Shown piece by piece: positions 35,220-46,291 of a stretch of 64,000 nucleotides of DNA. The translations under genes and the position numbers were made by a program. Source of the stretch: Dermanyssus gallinae. Lineage: Eukaryota > Arthropoda > Arachnida > Mesostigmata > Dermanyssidae. Within the stretch, counting starts at the first letter, position 1. Every line of letters starts with the position of its first letter. The notes below the pieces were generated by a model. The model was not told the origin of the DNA. It ran no database searches and saw nothing but the letters and a program-made list of their open reading frames with translations. The DNA is taken from contig QVRM01005430.1 of assembly GCA_003439945.1 (NCBI GenBank), positions 62,001 through 126,000 on the forward strand. Direction: 5' to 3'.

Positions 35220-35448
35220 CAATATATATATATATATATATAGTTTTTATTAAGAAAGTAAGTGGAGCGACAATTGTCTCCTGAGAACGTGTAGATATAT
35301 ATATATATATATATATATATTTAAAGAGACAAATGTTGCCTCTTAAATATAAACAAATAAAACTGTAACTGCCCATAAAAAAAATATATATATAAATGTA
35401 TAGTTTTTATTAAGAAAGTAAGTGGAGCGACAATTGTCTCCCGAGAAC

Positions 35449-35486
<38 letters not shown>

Positions 35487-35777
35487 GTGTGTATATACGG
35501 AGAATGATGAAGCTAACGGACAAGGCAAGGCTATACGCGGGGCTTGCTCTATTTCAGGCAGGCCATGCAGCGAGCGGTCAGCTAATCACTAAACTCTGAG
35601 TTCTATATATATATATATATATATATATATTTAAGGAGACAATTGTTGCCTCTTAAATATAGGCAAATAAAACTGTAACTGGCTATAAAAAACGATCTAT
35701 ATATATATATATATATATATATAAATGTATAGTTTTTATTAAGAAAGTAAGTGGACCGACAATTAGTTCCCGAGAAC

Positions 35778-35823
<46 letters not shown>

Positions 35824-35935
35824 GTGTGTATATACGGAGAATGATGAAGCTAACGTTATACGCGGGGCTTGTTCTACTTCAGGCAGGCCATGCAGCGAGC
35901 GGTCAGCTAATCACTAAACTCTGAGTTCGCTCGGC
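35220..35935. repeat. Tandem array of (TA)n plus retrotransposon-tail units, two to three copies
   Basis: The motif TAGTTTTTATTAAGAAAGTA followed by GACAATTGT occurs at about 35242, 35400 and 35730. The longer unit with GAGAATGATGAAGCTAACG, GGCAGGCCATGCAGCGAGCG and CACTAAACTCTGAGTTC occurs twice (35490-35605, 35835-35930). Units are separated by (TA)n arrays. TTAA(A/G)GAGACAA and AAATAAAACTGTAACTG near 35330 and 35640 match the tail of the RLE-type retrotransposon at 4530. Confidence 0.75.
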
Positions 35936-38885
35936 AATAACAACAGCAGGAAAGACAACGTTGTAGTGGTAGCACGTAGTTAATTACGTTAGTCTATAGC
36001 GATAGAAACGCAGCAGCTGGTTGGTGCCAGCTGAGCCAGCCTTAAAGACGGAAGCGGACACAAAGGCGGGGCCCGGCCCGATCACCCACAGGAACGGTGG
36101 AGTCTTAGGCGGTTAATATTGAAGCGTTCTATAGTGTCATGACGGGACATTGGCAGGGCGACCAAGAACAACAGACCAGCATTTGAATCTTCCTCGCTTC
36201 GGGCGGCAGAATTTGTTCATCTTGGTGAACGAATTTCCTTTAAATCTGGTCGAGTCCTTAGTCCTAGTTCTGCGCGCTACATTTGGTAGTGATAGGCAGT
36301 GCAAGTTCATGAGAATTATATAAGTACTGACAAAAGTAACAACAAAAAACGACGGGGTATCTGGTCAAGGAGCGACACAAAACGTATGTCATAGTAATTT
36401 CTGACCAGGCATGAACAATTAGTAACAAAATGGTCAGATTATGCTTAGACCTCACCCTCCGCCGGTCTTTTTCTGACAAACCTTGAAATGAAGACCACTG
36501 CCGCCGTCAAGTCAGGGAGTCGCTCATGGTAGAGGGCGTGAGAGGTAAAAACCGTAAATAAAAACTCATAAAATGTGCGTTGTTGGGAACGAGGACAAGA
36601 TTATTCTGACTGCCACTACTACGCCGCTTTTGTAGGCGAGCCCTTGACCAAATTATGCACAAGCGGCGAGGTAACTGTATAGGTACAGGAGGCTACCAAG
36701 AAATGGGGCCTGTCGAACGTGAACTAGAGGCTACTTGAACAATAGCTTAATTAGTGGAAATGTACTCACTGTACATCTAACGTAAGTAGAGATCACAAAA
36801 ATGATGCATGCGGTGTTCAGCATAAATGTACCGCACCACCGTGCGATATCTTGGTCTAAATATTGCGTCTATTCGCTCGATTGTACAGACTTGTTGTTCT
36901 CTCATATAAATTCATTCACTTAGATGTAGTGTTACGATTTGAAGCTATAAGTAGAGGCTCATAAGTGTCAAAGCACGTTGAGTTCCTTAATGCCGACCTA
37001 GGCAAGCGCGGAACCGTAACAGCGTCGACATTGGAGCAAATGCTGGCAAACAAGAACCAGTTGGTTGGTCCGATTTCAGAATTTATAAAAAGCTCGCGAC
37101 GAGAAGATTGTGCGACAAAGACATACACGCCCCCAGAAACCGAATAGTTTGATGAGCTATATAGGCTATGCCAGAGCACATAAGAAGACATAACATTCTA
37201 GGGAACACACGCGAAAAGCTGCAAAAAGTAAACAGGTGTGACTTACAACTAGGATGAAATAACAGCTTGTAGTAAACCATTGCTAAGCTGCAAACTGCAG
37301 GACGGAGCCAAGAAATGTGTGACAAAATGGCGAGAGGCAATGACACACATGCCAACACAGCGTAATGCAACGAAGGTTACTTCACGGAGGACCAGCTAGA
37401 AGCGCCTCTAGGCTTGGAGCAAGAAGGCCAACGTTCACAATTCAACCGAAGCAAGAGATTTTTGAAGCGCTGGAAAACGGAAATTAGATAACGCAGCTGG
37501 ACAAACGGGCAATGTGCCTACCTTGCAGCGTGTTTAATGCCATTTTAGGGGCTGCTTTTTAAGCTGCCTTCTGTAGACTGGGGAGGTACGGTATGCTGCT
37601 ATTTCAGACAAGTTAACAAAGCGGAAATCTTTAAGACCTACGCGTCCGGCGGGCACTGCATATCCGGTGAAGGTTCTGCGAATATACTCGTATACACAGC
37701 GATTTCAGGTTTCTTTAGGCGCCCTTATGTCTCTGCTTATAGGTCACAGGATATATACAAGGTAGCAAGGACTAGAGCATCATTATTGCAGTTGGTTCCT
37801 TCGGACACTACCATTATTGAGTCTCTACTTGGATAATGATCCTTAGTATTCCAGACGGTAAAGCCGGCGGATGCAATTCTCGCGCGGCTCAGGCCCCCGT
37901 CTGTTCGTATATGGTGCGCCGTTTTCGTTTTTGGGCAGGATCATTTTTGGCCTTTTTGGCTTTCAGTGCCACTGCGGTGGCATCTAGCCTGACCTAGTAT
38001 TTTCTACAAAGGCACTCCAGAATCGTCTTATGTGATTTTGCTGTTTTACCTGCGTAGAGATCCCCGCATGGCAAGGAACGGGTAGGTCATACATCCGCGT
38101 CCAATAAGTCTTCTGCTTTCTGGCTGTATGAGCACGTAGAGCGCCTACTGCTGATTACCTTGCTGGTTCTGTTGCAGTTTTGCCGGCAATGCGTTGGAGT
38201 TACGTGACTATATCATTTTATGTGTGGTAATTTAGTAAAAATGATGTCCGATCCCCCATAGGAGTTCATTCAAGCACTCCTGTTCCACTGCCACACGCGC
38301 TGTTAGAACAAGAAGCTCAGTGCGTTTACTTCACGAACTGGACTTAAGTAAACCTTGTGCCACGCAGTTTCGGAAGATGCTAACTGCACCTGACTATGCC
38401 GTTTAAGTAGGCAGGTACATAGGTAATATGTTAAGTACTCTGCAGATTCAAATCAGCACCAGTACAATCATACAGATCAAAATCAGCACACGCAAACAAA
38501 TCGGTTGTAGCGACAATGGCAACAACGGCAACAACCGTCCTTTAATCGAACAGGGTTCACTAGATAGTTTCGTAAAATGTAATTTCGTGCTGAGCTCAAG
38601 TCCACAATGTGAATAGCACTAGGCCAGAGTGCGCTATGCTTGAAGCCAAGGCAAGATGTACTCGCATATGAGATCTACATACAATTTATTAACTGAAGTA
38701 ACATCCTACAAAGACTGAAGTATTATTTTCAACGAGAAAGTAATGCTCCGATGCAAGATCGCATATTTTGCCAGGTATGCCAAAAAAGAAAGTAAACAAA
38801 TAATTTAATTAATGACACTTACTGTTCTAAAAATACCACAAGAGCCTACGAACAACCACCAAAATGTTTCAAACTGCGCTAATTA
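35936..38885. other. Long gene-free stretch
   Basis: No exon, domain or known transposon recognised on either strand. Open frames are short (under 100 codons) and lack flanking splice or family evidence. Confidence 0.35.
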
Positions 38886-38889
38886 TATA

Positions 38890-39688
38890 GGGTCTACAAA
38901 AAAGTCTTTTCGGATTGGCGACTTTCACAGCGCCCGCCCCGGCGCCTAGGCATAGATCATTGGCTCACTCGTTTTGAAATCTGTTTAGCCGTTTGTTCGT
39001 AAAAGTGCTGCAAAATGGAGGTAGGAAAATGCCAAATTCGGGCGATTCTACTTCATGAGTTTAAAAATGGACTGAGTGAAGCGCAGGCTCACAAAAAGTT
39101 GTTAAAATCGTTTGGAGATGCCTGTTGTACGGACAGAATGTGCCAACAGTGGTTTGAGAAGTTCCGAAAGGAAAAAAAAAGGTTTTATTGTGTATTTGGT
39201 GGAATGTGGGCGGAATAGTGCACTATGAACTTTTACCGCGTAACCAGACGATAAATACGGCCGTGTACTGTCAACAACTCAAAAAGGTTCACGAGAAATG
39301 AAAGCAGTCGTACCCTGCACAAATTTCAAGGAAGGGTGTTCTGTTCCACCAAGACAACGCAAGGCCCCACGTGAGTAGGGAGACCCTTTCTAAAATTTCC
39401 CAGCTAAAATGGGAACTTTTGGAACATCCACCGTATATTCAGATCGATGCAAACATTTTTAAGTGGTAAAAAATTCACTTCTATCGAACACGTGCGTTCC
39501 GGACTGGAAGAATATTTTGGATTTTTTGGAAATTTGAAGATTATTTAGGAATCGAAAACCTTGTAAATCGTTGGGCAGAGGCTGTATCTTTCGGCGGAGA
39601 ATATATAAAGCAATAAATAAAACCTCCCGTGTCTCCTATATATGTGTTTTCTTTATAGCGCCAAAACCGAAAAGACTTTTTGTAGCCC
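38890..39688 (+). mobile_element. mariner element with both terminal inverted repeats, internally deleted
   Basis: Left end GGGTCTACAAAAAAGTCTTT (38890) and right end AAAGACTTTTTGTAGCCC (ending near 39688) are inverted repeats. The plus strand starts a transposase at 39015 (MEVGKCQIRAILLHEFKNGL, then QQWFEKFRKEKK), the N-terminal HTH region. After a deletion, VLFHQDNARPHVSRETLSKI (second catalytic Asp) is read near 39340, but the PYSPDLAPSD-type third motif has decayed (HPPYIQIDAN) and the first Asp region is missing. At about 800 bp it is shorter than the usual 1.3 kb and cannot encode an active enzyme. Confidence 0.85.
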
Positions 39689-39689
39689 A

Positions 39690-40334
39690 ATAGAACTTTA
39701 GTATTTCAAAGTTAGTAAACGATCAGTTACGGAGATCTGTATTGTGTTCTCTTTCTAGTTTCATGATATCGTTTCTCACGCAAAATAGAGGAAATGCATT
39801 TAGAACATTTGAATATATTTAAGACAATTTCTTAACGGCAATATGGCAATGATAGTGATCGAATGTTTCTTCGGTTTTAGCCAACATTAGCGCAAACTTT
39901 GACGTGTAGTGGTACTACATAAGCACTAATTGAATGCAACTATCAAGTTAAAAAGCACCTCAAGCAATAAATAGGCAGGAGCGAGTACTTAATTTTGTTG
40001 CCAAAAACATCTTGTAATTAATTTAACTGACCCAGATTTACAACCGTCTAGCCGTGAACCAGCTGTCTTCTGCATGGGACATATCAGACCAATCGGCGTG
40101 CTACTGATGCAGTTGCTTCATACAAAAAGCTGCTTAGAGTTCTTTCTTTAATATGATCAAATTGTAAAATATAGAGGCAGTCTTGCAGAGCCGTTTCTCT
40201 TGTCAGGTATATATACCCGTTGGCGAAGAAACATTTTGAACTGTATATTATGCTCAATTTGAGTGAAATAAACATAATTGTAATATACCCGTTGGGCATC
40301 TAAGTACACATTAGATATATTTAGCTTTTCAACT

Positions 40335-40376
<42 letters not shown>

Positions 40377-40560
40377 TCTAAGCTATATATCGATATCGTT
40401 ATATTGAGCAGCCGCGCCCTCTTCTTCTGTATAGCAGTCATCCCACTGTTAATAGGCGTTACGACTCATATTGCCTACGGCTATCATTGCGCGATCAACC
40501 CCGTGTTTATCTATGTTTCGTTCCATCTCGCACAGTTTTCTGCAGTGCTGCAGCGCGAGG
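39690..40560. other. No gene recognised
   Basis: AT-rich, with a (TA)n array at 40337-40374. Confidence 0.4.
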
Positions 40561-40563
40561 TGA

Positions 40564-40770
40564 ATGACCGGCCCCAAGCTGCTTGGGGCCGGGCCGGGTA
40601 TGTATACGCGATACGGGCTGGGTGCGCGCGAGTACCAACCACGTCGTCGCCGATCCGGACCGGTGGAAGATATTGCGGCGTTCGATAAGTACAATTCGTT
40701 CGTTGCCTTTTACCACGTGAGTTCTGCCTCGGCGTCAACCCGCGGCCCGTATTGGCAAGACACCACGGTA
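40564..40770 (+). CDS. Possible first exon of an unrecognised protein
   Basis: A GC-richer island opens with ATG at 40564 (MTGPKLLGAGPGMYTRYGLG) and continues with a basic RRRR stretch and DIAAFDKYNSFVAFYH. It reaches a good donor-like ACG/GTAAGG at about 40768, with another at CAC/GTGAGT (about 40720). No family is recognised and no following exon was found, so this could be chance. An inverted repeat, CCCCAAGCTGCTTGGGG, lies at its start. Confidence 0.25.
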
Positions 40771-41076
40771 AGGGTGGAGGGGGATAAACAATAAACACAC
40801 ATCGAAAACTCGTCGCCGTCGTCCATACAGTTTCACACCAATGCCAAAGACGTGGTCGCAAGCATACGCCGTACGCGAGTCGAACGCCAGCGGCGCGAAG
40901 CTGCAGCTGGGTCAGACGCGAACAAGCGCCTACTCTATTTACCAGAAATTCACCTGTAGATCGTGTATGTACATATTGGCATTAGCTGGTTGGCTGGCAT
41001 TTTGTATTGCAAAATACGATAGAGATAGGATGTCCCGCCCTGCATTTGGGGCTTACTCCTAGTAGCGCCTGACAGT

Positions 41077-41168
41077 GTGGCAGCTAGGCGCAATTCGCCT
41101 AATCTCGCTCATCTAGCTGCCACGAGTAGGTGAAGTGTAGTATGATATAGTAGTACTACTATATCATA
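41077..41168. repeat. Two adjacent palindromes
   Basis: GTGGCAGCTAG and CTAGCTGCCAC form an 11-bp stem around GGCGCAATTCGCC (41077-41124). A perfect 28-bp palindrome follows at 41141-41168, centred on AGTAGTACTACT. Confidence 0.8.
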
Positions 41169-41309
41169 AGCCAACGTATGCAGCGAGCACGTCACAACAA
41201 CATCAGCTATAGTCACGGAGGCGGGAAAGGTGCTTCACGAACAGGGTCCTAGTTTTCGCCGATTTGACACATTTGTTTGCTTGTATTTGATACAACTTGC
41301 AATGCTAGA

Positions 41310-41705
41310 CAAGTGCAAAATTGCATACATCTAAAAAATTGCAAGCTTGCATTTATCTAGAAGAAAATGCAAGGTTATATACATGTGAAAAAATGCAAGG
41401 TTATATACATGTGAAAAAATGCAAGGTTATATACATGTGAAAAAAATGCAAGGTTAGCATAAATCTAAAAAAATGCCAGGGTTAAATACATCTGACCGAA
41501 TTTCAAATGTATTTACATACATCTGAAAAATGCTAGGCTTACATACACCTGGAAATGCAAGGTTCCACGCACTTAATGAATGCCAGGTTTACATATATTT
41601 GAAGAATGCCAGGTTTACATACATGCGAAAAATGCAGTGTAAGGTACGTCTGAAAAACTCAAGGTTACATGCACCTGCAAAACACGAGAATACATACAAC
41701 TAAAA
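41310..41705 (+). repeat. Degenerate minisatellite, about 24-28-bp unit, about 15 copies
   Basis: The unit resembles AAAAATGCAAGGTT followed by (A)TACATCTG. Three central copies (about 41365-41445) are almost identical (GCAAGGTTATATACATGTGA); outer copies have drifted, as expected when unequal exchange homogenises the middle. No spacers, so not a CRISPR array. Confidence 0.85.
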
Positions 41706-43221
41706 AGGTTTAGCTTGGATGTTGCAAACACAGGCCCAAAGCTTATCACAACAAACAGGGAAAGAGAGTGTACTGTCGTTTTTTAATAGCAAGTCTACCA
41801 AATTAGCTTAAAGGTAACAACGTGGTGGTCGTGGTTCAGTTCACACGGCACTGCCATTAAAATCGAGATCTTTTTGCGAGCGGCTGCGGCGCCGGCAGGC
41901 CGGCAGCTTTAGCAGCAGCAGCAGCAGTAGATGTCGATGCGGTTGTTGTTGTTCTTGTCGTTGTTGTTGTTGCTGTTGTTGCTGCTTGCTAACGTTGTAA
42001 TTTTCATCACCTGCCGACTTCGTGGCTTCGGGACCTCGTTACCGAGCCGTTACAGCCGGCAGTCCAGAGCTCCAGGCCAGCCAGCCTGTCTTGTCTATCT
42101 GCACAAACAGATGCACACTTGTCCGCGAGCACCGTGAACGTTACGGTGAGGTGCCAGCGACCGAAGAAGCAACGACGGCGAACGGGTGAGAGCTGAAACT
42201 TTGGCGTATCATCTTCTTCTTTTTCTCAAGACTTCGCGCATGAAGGCGACGGACGACGGCCAAGATCGCCCGACCCCGCTGTTGCTTGCTGAGAGGTCTT
42301 TCCTTCCTCGCCCCCCTCCCTCTGCCCCGACACCTCCGCCGCGGCTGGGCGAGGAAGTGGACTGACGGGTCTTCATCGGGAAACGTGGAGGGGAGGTGGG
42401 GGGGGGAGGCGACTCGGGTGTTTTGACCGGAGCTCGTCATCGTCGCTTGTAAACGCCACATCGGAGAAGAAGGAGGAAACATTGACGGGGGAGGGGAGGG
42501 AGACGGCGAGATGTCTACCGCGGCCGGCAAGAAAAGCTGCTTGGTCGATTGGCCTCAGATGTACGACCATCGGATCGGTCCATCGGGGAGGGAGAAGACG
42601 GAAAAGCGGGCAGACACCCGGCGCCCGCCCATCGGATCGATCCGTTTTGCCTAGCCAGAACCAGACTGATGTTGCTGCTGTTGCCGCTTTTTGCGGGTGC
42701 TGCCAGCAACACCGAAACAACAACCCCCGGGGGGGATGAGGGGTTGACGGTTGGGCGGTTCGGGCCGCACCGAAGGAGAAAGACGGCAGATGCAGAGGAT
42801 GGGTGAGACCACGCGTCTACAGCAACGTCAGCAGAATTGCGTCGAGAAGCAGCCGCAGCAGCAGCAGAAGTACAACGAACGTCATCGAGTGGGAACGTCT
42901 CAAGTAAAACGTCTGTTGTTTGTGTCCTCCTCAGCGGTCAACCACGGTCAGCTCGTCGCCGGCCGCGTCCGCTGTTAGAGATTCGTAGCGTGTTCCTCGT
43001 CTGCAACGACCCGTGACAGCTCGCAGTACTTGACGCCGAAAACAGAGGTACATGCACATATTGATCAATCTATATATAACTATATATATATATGCTTACC
43101 AACATGTATACGCACAATGTTTAACATATATATAAATATATATATATATATATTTATATATATGCCACATATATCCACCCAGACTGATCTACTATGTGTT
43201 CTAAGTGCCTGTATATTAGTG

Positions 43222-43262
<41 letters not shown>

Positions 43263-43680
43263 GCAGGACTCCTGTTTTCGTTGTCTATCCTTTCCTTCCG
43301 TCATGCACGTGTACACGTAGTATATATTTTCCGATGTTATCAAATGCTTAGTTTACGTCAGTGATCGCTACAGATGTGTCAAACTTTTCGTACAAACATA
43401 ATCCTAACGCAAAACCCACTTCACCTCGCTCCTGTTCTACCATTTAAATACGGTATTGGATCCTAAAACAGAGACACCGTCAATATCCGATCGACTGTAT
43501 GATGCAAAATCTCAACTGGGCTAAAAGGCCAGACGTACATTTCACATCACTATGGTGCATGCTAATAGATCACTACAATATTTTTATGAGGTAAAAGAGT
43601 AATATCAAAGCATTCAAATTGGACTGTCTGAGGCATCCGATACAGGTGTAGATTACTGTACCCATCTATGTTGTAATCTG
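41706..43680. other. GC-richer region upstream of the secreted-protein gene
   Basis: From about 41860 to 43030 the sequence is GC-richer, with GCA and GTT repeats and many overlapping open frames on both strands; none has a recognisable domain. It may hold the promoter and a 5' UTR exon: exon 1 of the next gene is preceded by an acceptor-like CTGGCAG at about 43677-43684, and a donor-like CAGAG/GTACAT lies near 43047. (TA)n arrays fill 43079-43260. Confidence 0.4.
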
Positions 43681-43705
43681 GCAGGTGTTACTGTCGAAGA
43701 CAAAC

Positions 43706-43867
43706 ATGAGGCATCTTATTGTCTTACTCCTTGGGACAACCCTCGTCGCTGGGGTTCTCGGCGCGACACAAATCCAGAAGGGATCGTACGGCTCGCCCAA
43801 GCAGCGAAAACCCTCACTGCCAAAGAAATACCTCGTCGAAGATGGAGGCTATCTAAAGCAAAGAAAG
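43706..43867 (+). CDS. Secreted-protein exon 1 (signal peptide)
   Basis: 54 codons from ATG 43706 to AAG/GTAAGA. The hydrophobic core LIVLLLGTTLVAGVLG with a likely cleavage after GVLGA is typical of a signal peptide. A Kozak-like AAACATG precedes it. Confidence 0.75.
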
Positions 43868-45592
43868 GTAAGAGGCATGCTATGCATTTTATGTATCGCC
43901 ATTCTACTAAGTTTACTGAGTAAATTCGGCCGCGCATCCCAATCTAGTTTAAAACGTTGGCCAACCTCGGTTTCGTCATGCAATCGCTCATGAGAATTAA
44001 CCGTTTAAAGAATTAACGGGGTAGTAATTAACTGTAACAAACGAGTGAGCAAATAAACTGACCCGCGGAAAGTGTATAGGCAAATTATTAGATGTTGTCC
44101 ATACTATATGTATTCTGGCGATGAAGAAGAAGCGCTTTTAAGAATATTCAAAAAGCTATTCTTCTCCATCTTCATAAAGAGGGCCTAACAGCACTACACA
44201 TTGCAACGCAAACAAACAAGCCACTTTTGGCGCTTTCGCCAAATGGTGGACATTTAAAAATTTGACTTCTTGTCATGCGTACAGTGCTGTTATGATTATG
44301 CATTACTATATCATAATATATAATAATAAGACGCGTTAATAATAACATATTATCGTTATGCACCATAATCTGCAACGTTCTGTTTGGCTGGCTGATCCTG
44401 GCTCATTGGCGTTTCTAGGTGCGGGCGGTACTTTCGCAGTATGAGCTACGGGACCGCCATCGCTTGGGTCGTCAGCTTCCCGGCGTACGCAACGGCGGCT
44501 ACCTCTACAATCGGCCAGTGTACACTTCAAGCGACCACTTGGCTGTAAGTACGGCGAAAAAGCAGTTTAAAACTCTAAAAACATAACAAACATCTCAGCA
44601 TGAAGATTATGACCGTCGATTCGTCTCGGATTCGAAGGAGAGTCTCTCCCCCAAAACCAGAGCAACAGCAGACGACGTGATCCTTTGCGCCTTGTGGATG
44701 ATCATACGTGTCATACTTTTATTTATCTATGCACACACTTAAGTAGATACTGTTTTTGAGAAACCGATAGCTCTAAACATTCCGTAAGCAGTGTTTTTTT
44801 CGACAAAAAACATTCACCTAACATGGTATCGTACTACGAGAAATACGAACTAGCGGCTCGTACGCCGCGCCTAACAGAGTGTGTGAGAGCTGATCTACTC
44901 CAAAAGCGCTACTATGTACTATTAGTTGCCAGAAGTGCCCTATAATTATGGAGCATTCGGTCATTCGAGTGGCAAGCTCACAACCGGCCCGGCCCGCGCA
45001 GCCTCGCTGCTTTGGAAATGCCCCTCGGAAATGATCCCCGATGACTTTTTCTGTTCCTTTTGCGTCAATCACTCAACAGGCGCGACCAGCTCTCCCGTTG
45101 ACCGAAGTAGAATCACACCCACTCTCGAACTTCCCGGCCCACTATACCGGCGATCTCGAAGACGATGCGAAAGACGAGAAGGCGAAGACGACGGCAGCCG
45201 CTGATGGAGACAAGCCAATGACTCCAACCAGCAACAACACAACGGCAAAGGTACAGAAAGCGCGCAGAGCGCAGCTCATAACCGTCAGACGAAAGTTACA
45301 GAGAAAGTTTAGGTTACTCTGGCCCACTGTTCACATATCGAGCTAACAGCTAAACATAGCGACATTTCTGTTTCCGCATTTAGAGAAGGTTTTTGATTTG
45401 CGTCGTTCTGCGTCAGTTTGGGGCGCATAAGTACTGTAAATTACGCATAACCATATCGAAACCTCGGAGAGGAAAGACCGGAGGTATAATAATCGTCCAT
45501 AATTCAAATCAGAGTTTTAGGGTTGAAACATCTATATATATAATAGATGCCCCTATAATTTGAGTTCAAATTAAAGTTTTAGGGTTGATACA

Positions 45593-45633
<41 letters not shown>

Positions 45634-46252
45634 GTATATATAATAGATGCCCCGATTCAGCTTTCTATGCAGCTTTGCTACACGTCTCTAGCCATAGCTT
45701 TCATAATCGAACCTAACAAACGATGCGGGAACCGAATATCTTTACCCCCCACTATATATACTTAACTTGATTTTTCGAAAATCTAATAGGATACCGCGAC
45801 GTCGGAAAGCGAACCGAAAAATGATCCAAAAACGGAGCCGATGAAACCGTCAACAGCAGAAGCCGGCAACAGGTAGAGATGTCTCAGGAGAAGAAGTCTG
45901 AGAACGCACCCGTAGCGGTTCCTGCGTCAGCCGTCGTTCCCGTCGGGAAGAACCTGCACGAGGACCAGACACCACAGGACCTAGACAAGGCCGCTGGTGA
46001 CGACAGCAAGTTGGACGTAAGTTAAACAACCTGAACACACTTAATTTGTTTGTGGCTCATGGTCCAAGCGGACGTCTGTGTGTCTGTAGATGACAGTAAG
46101 AAATGAGCTGGCTGGTGTTCAGGCTTGACTGTGTGAACTATAGCCAAACGCGTTGCTTATTTGTAAATGCCTGAAGTTGGGGATGCCTTCTATGCAGGAC
46201 GATAGAAAAGGTATTGTGCATGTCAAACTTTATTGCAATCGTATTCAGTTTA

Positions 46253-46291
<39 letters not shown>

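Noticed and set aside
41310..41705. CRISPR-like regular array
   Set aside because: Units are contiguous and degenerate with no unique spacers, and the DNA is eukaryotic; it is a minisatellite.
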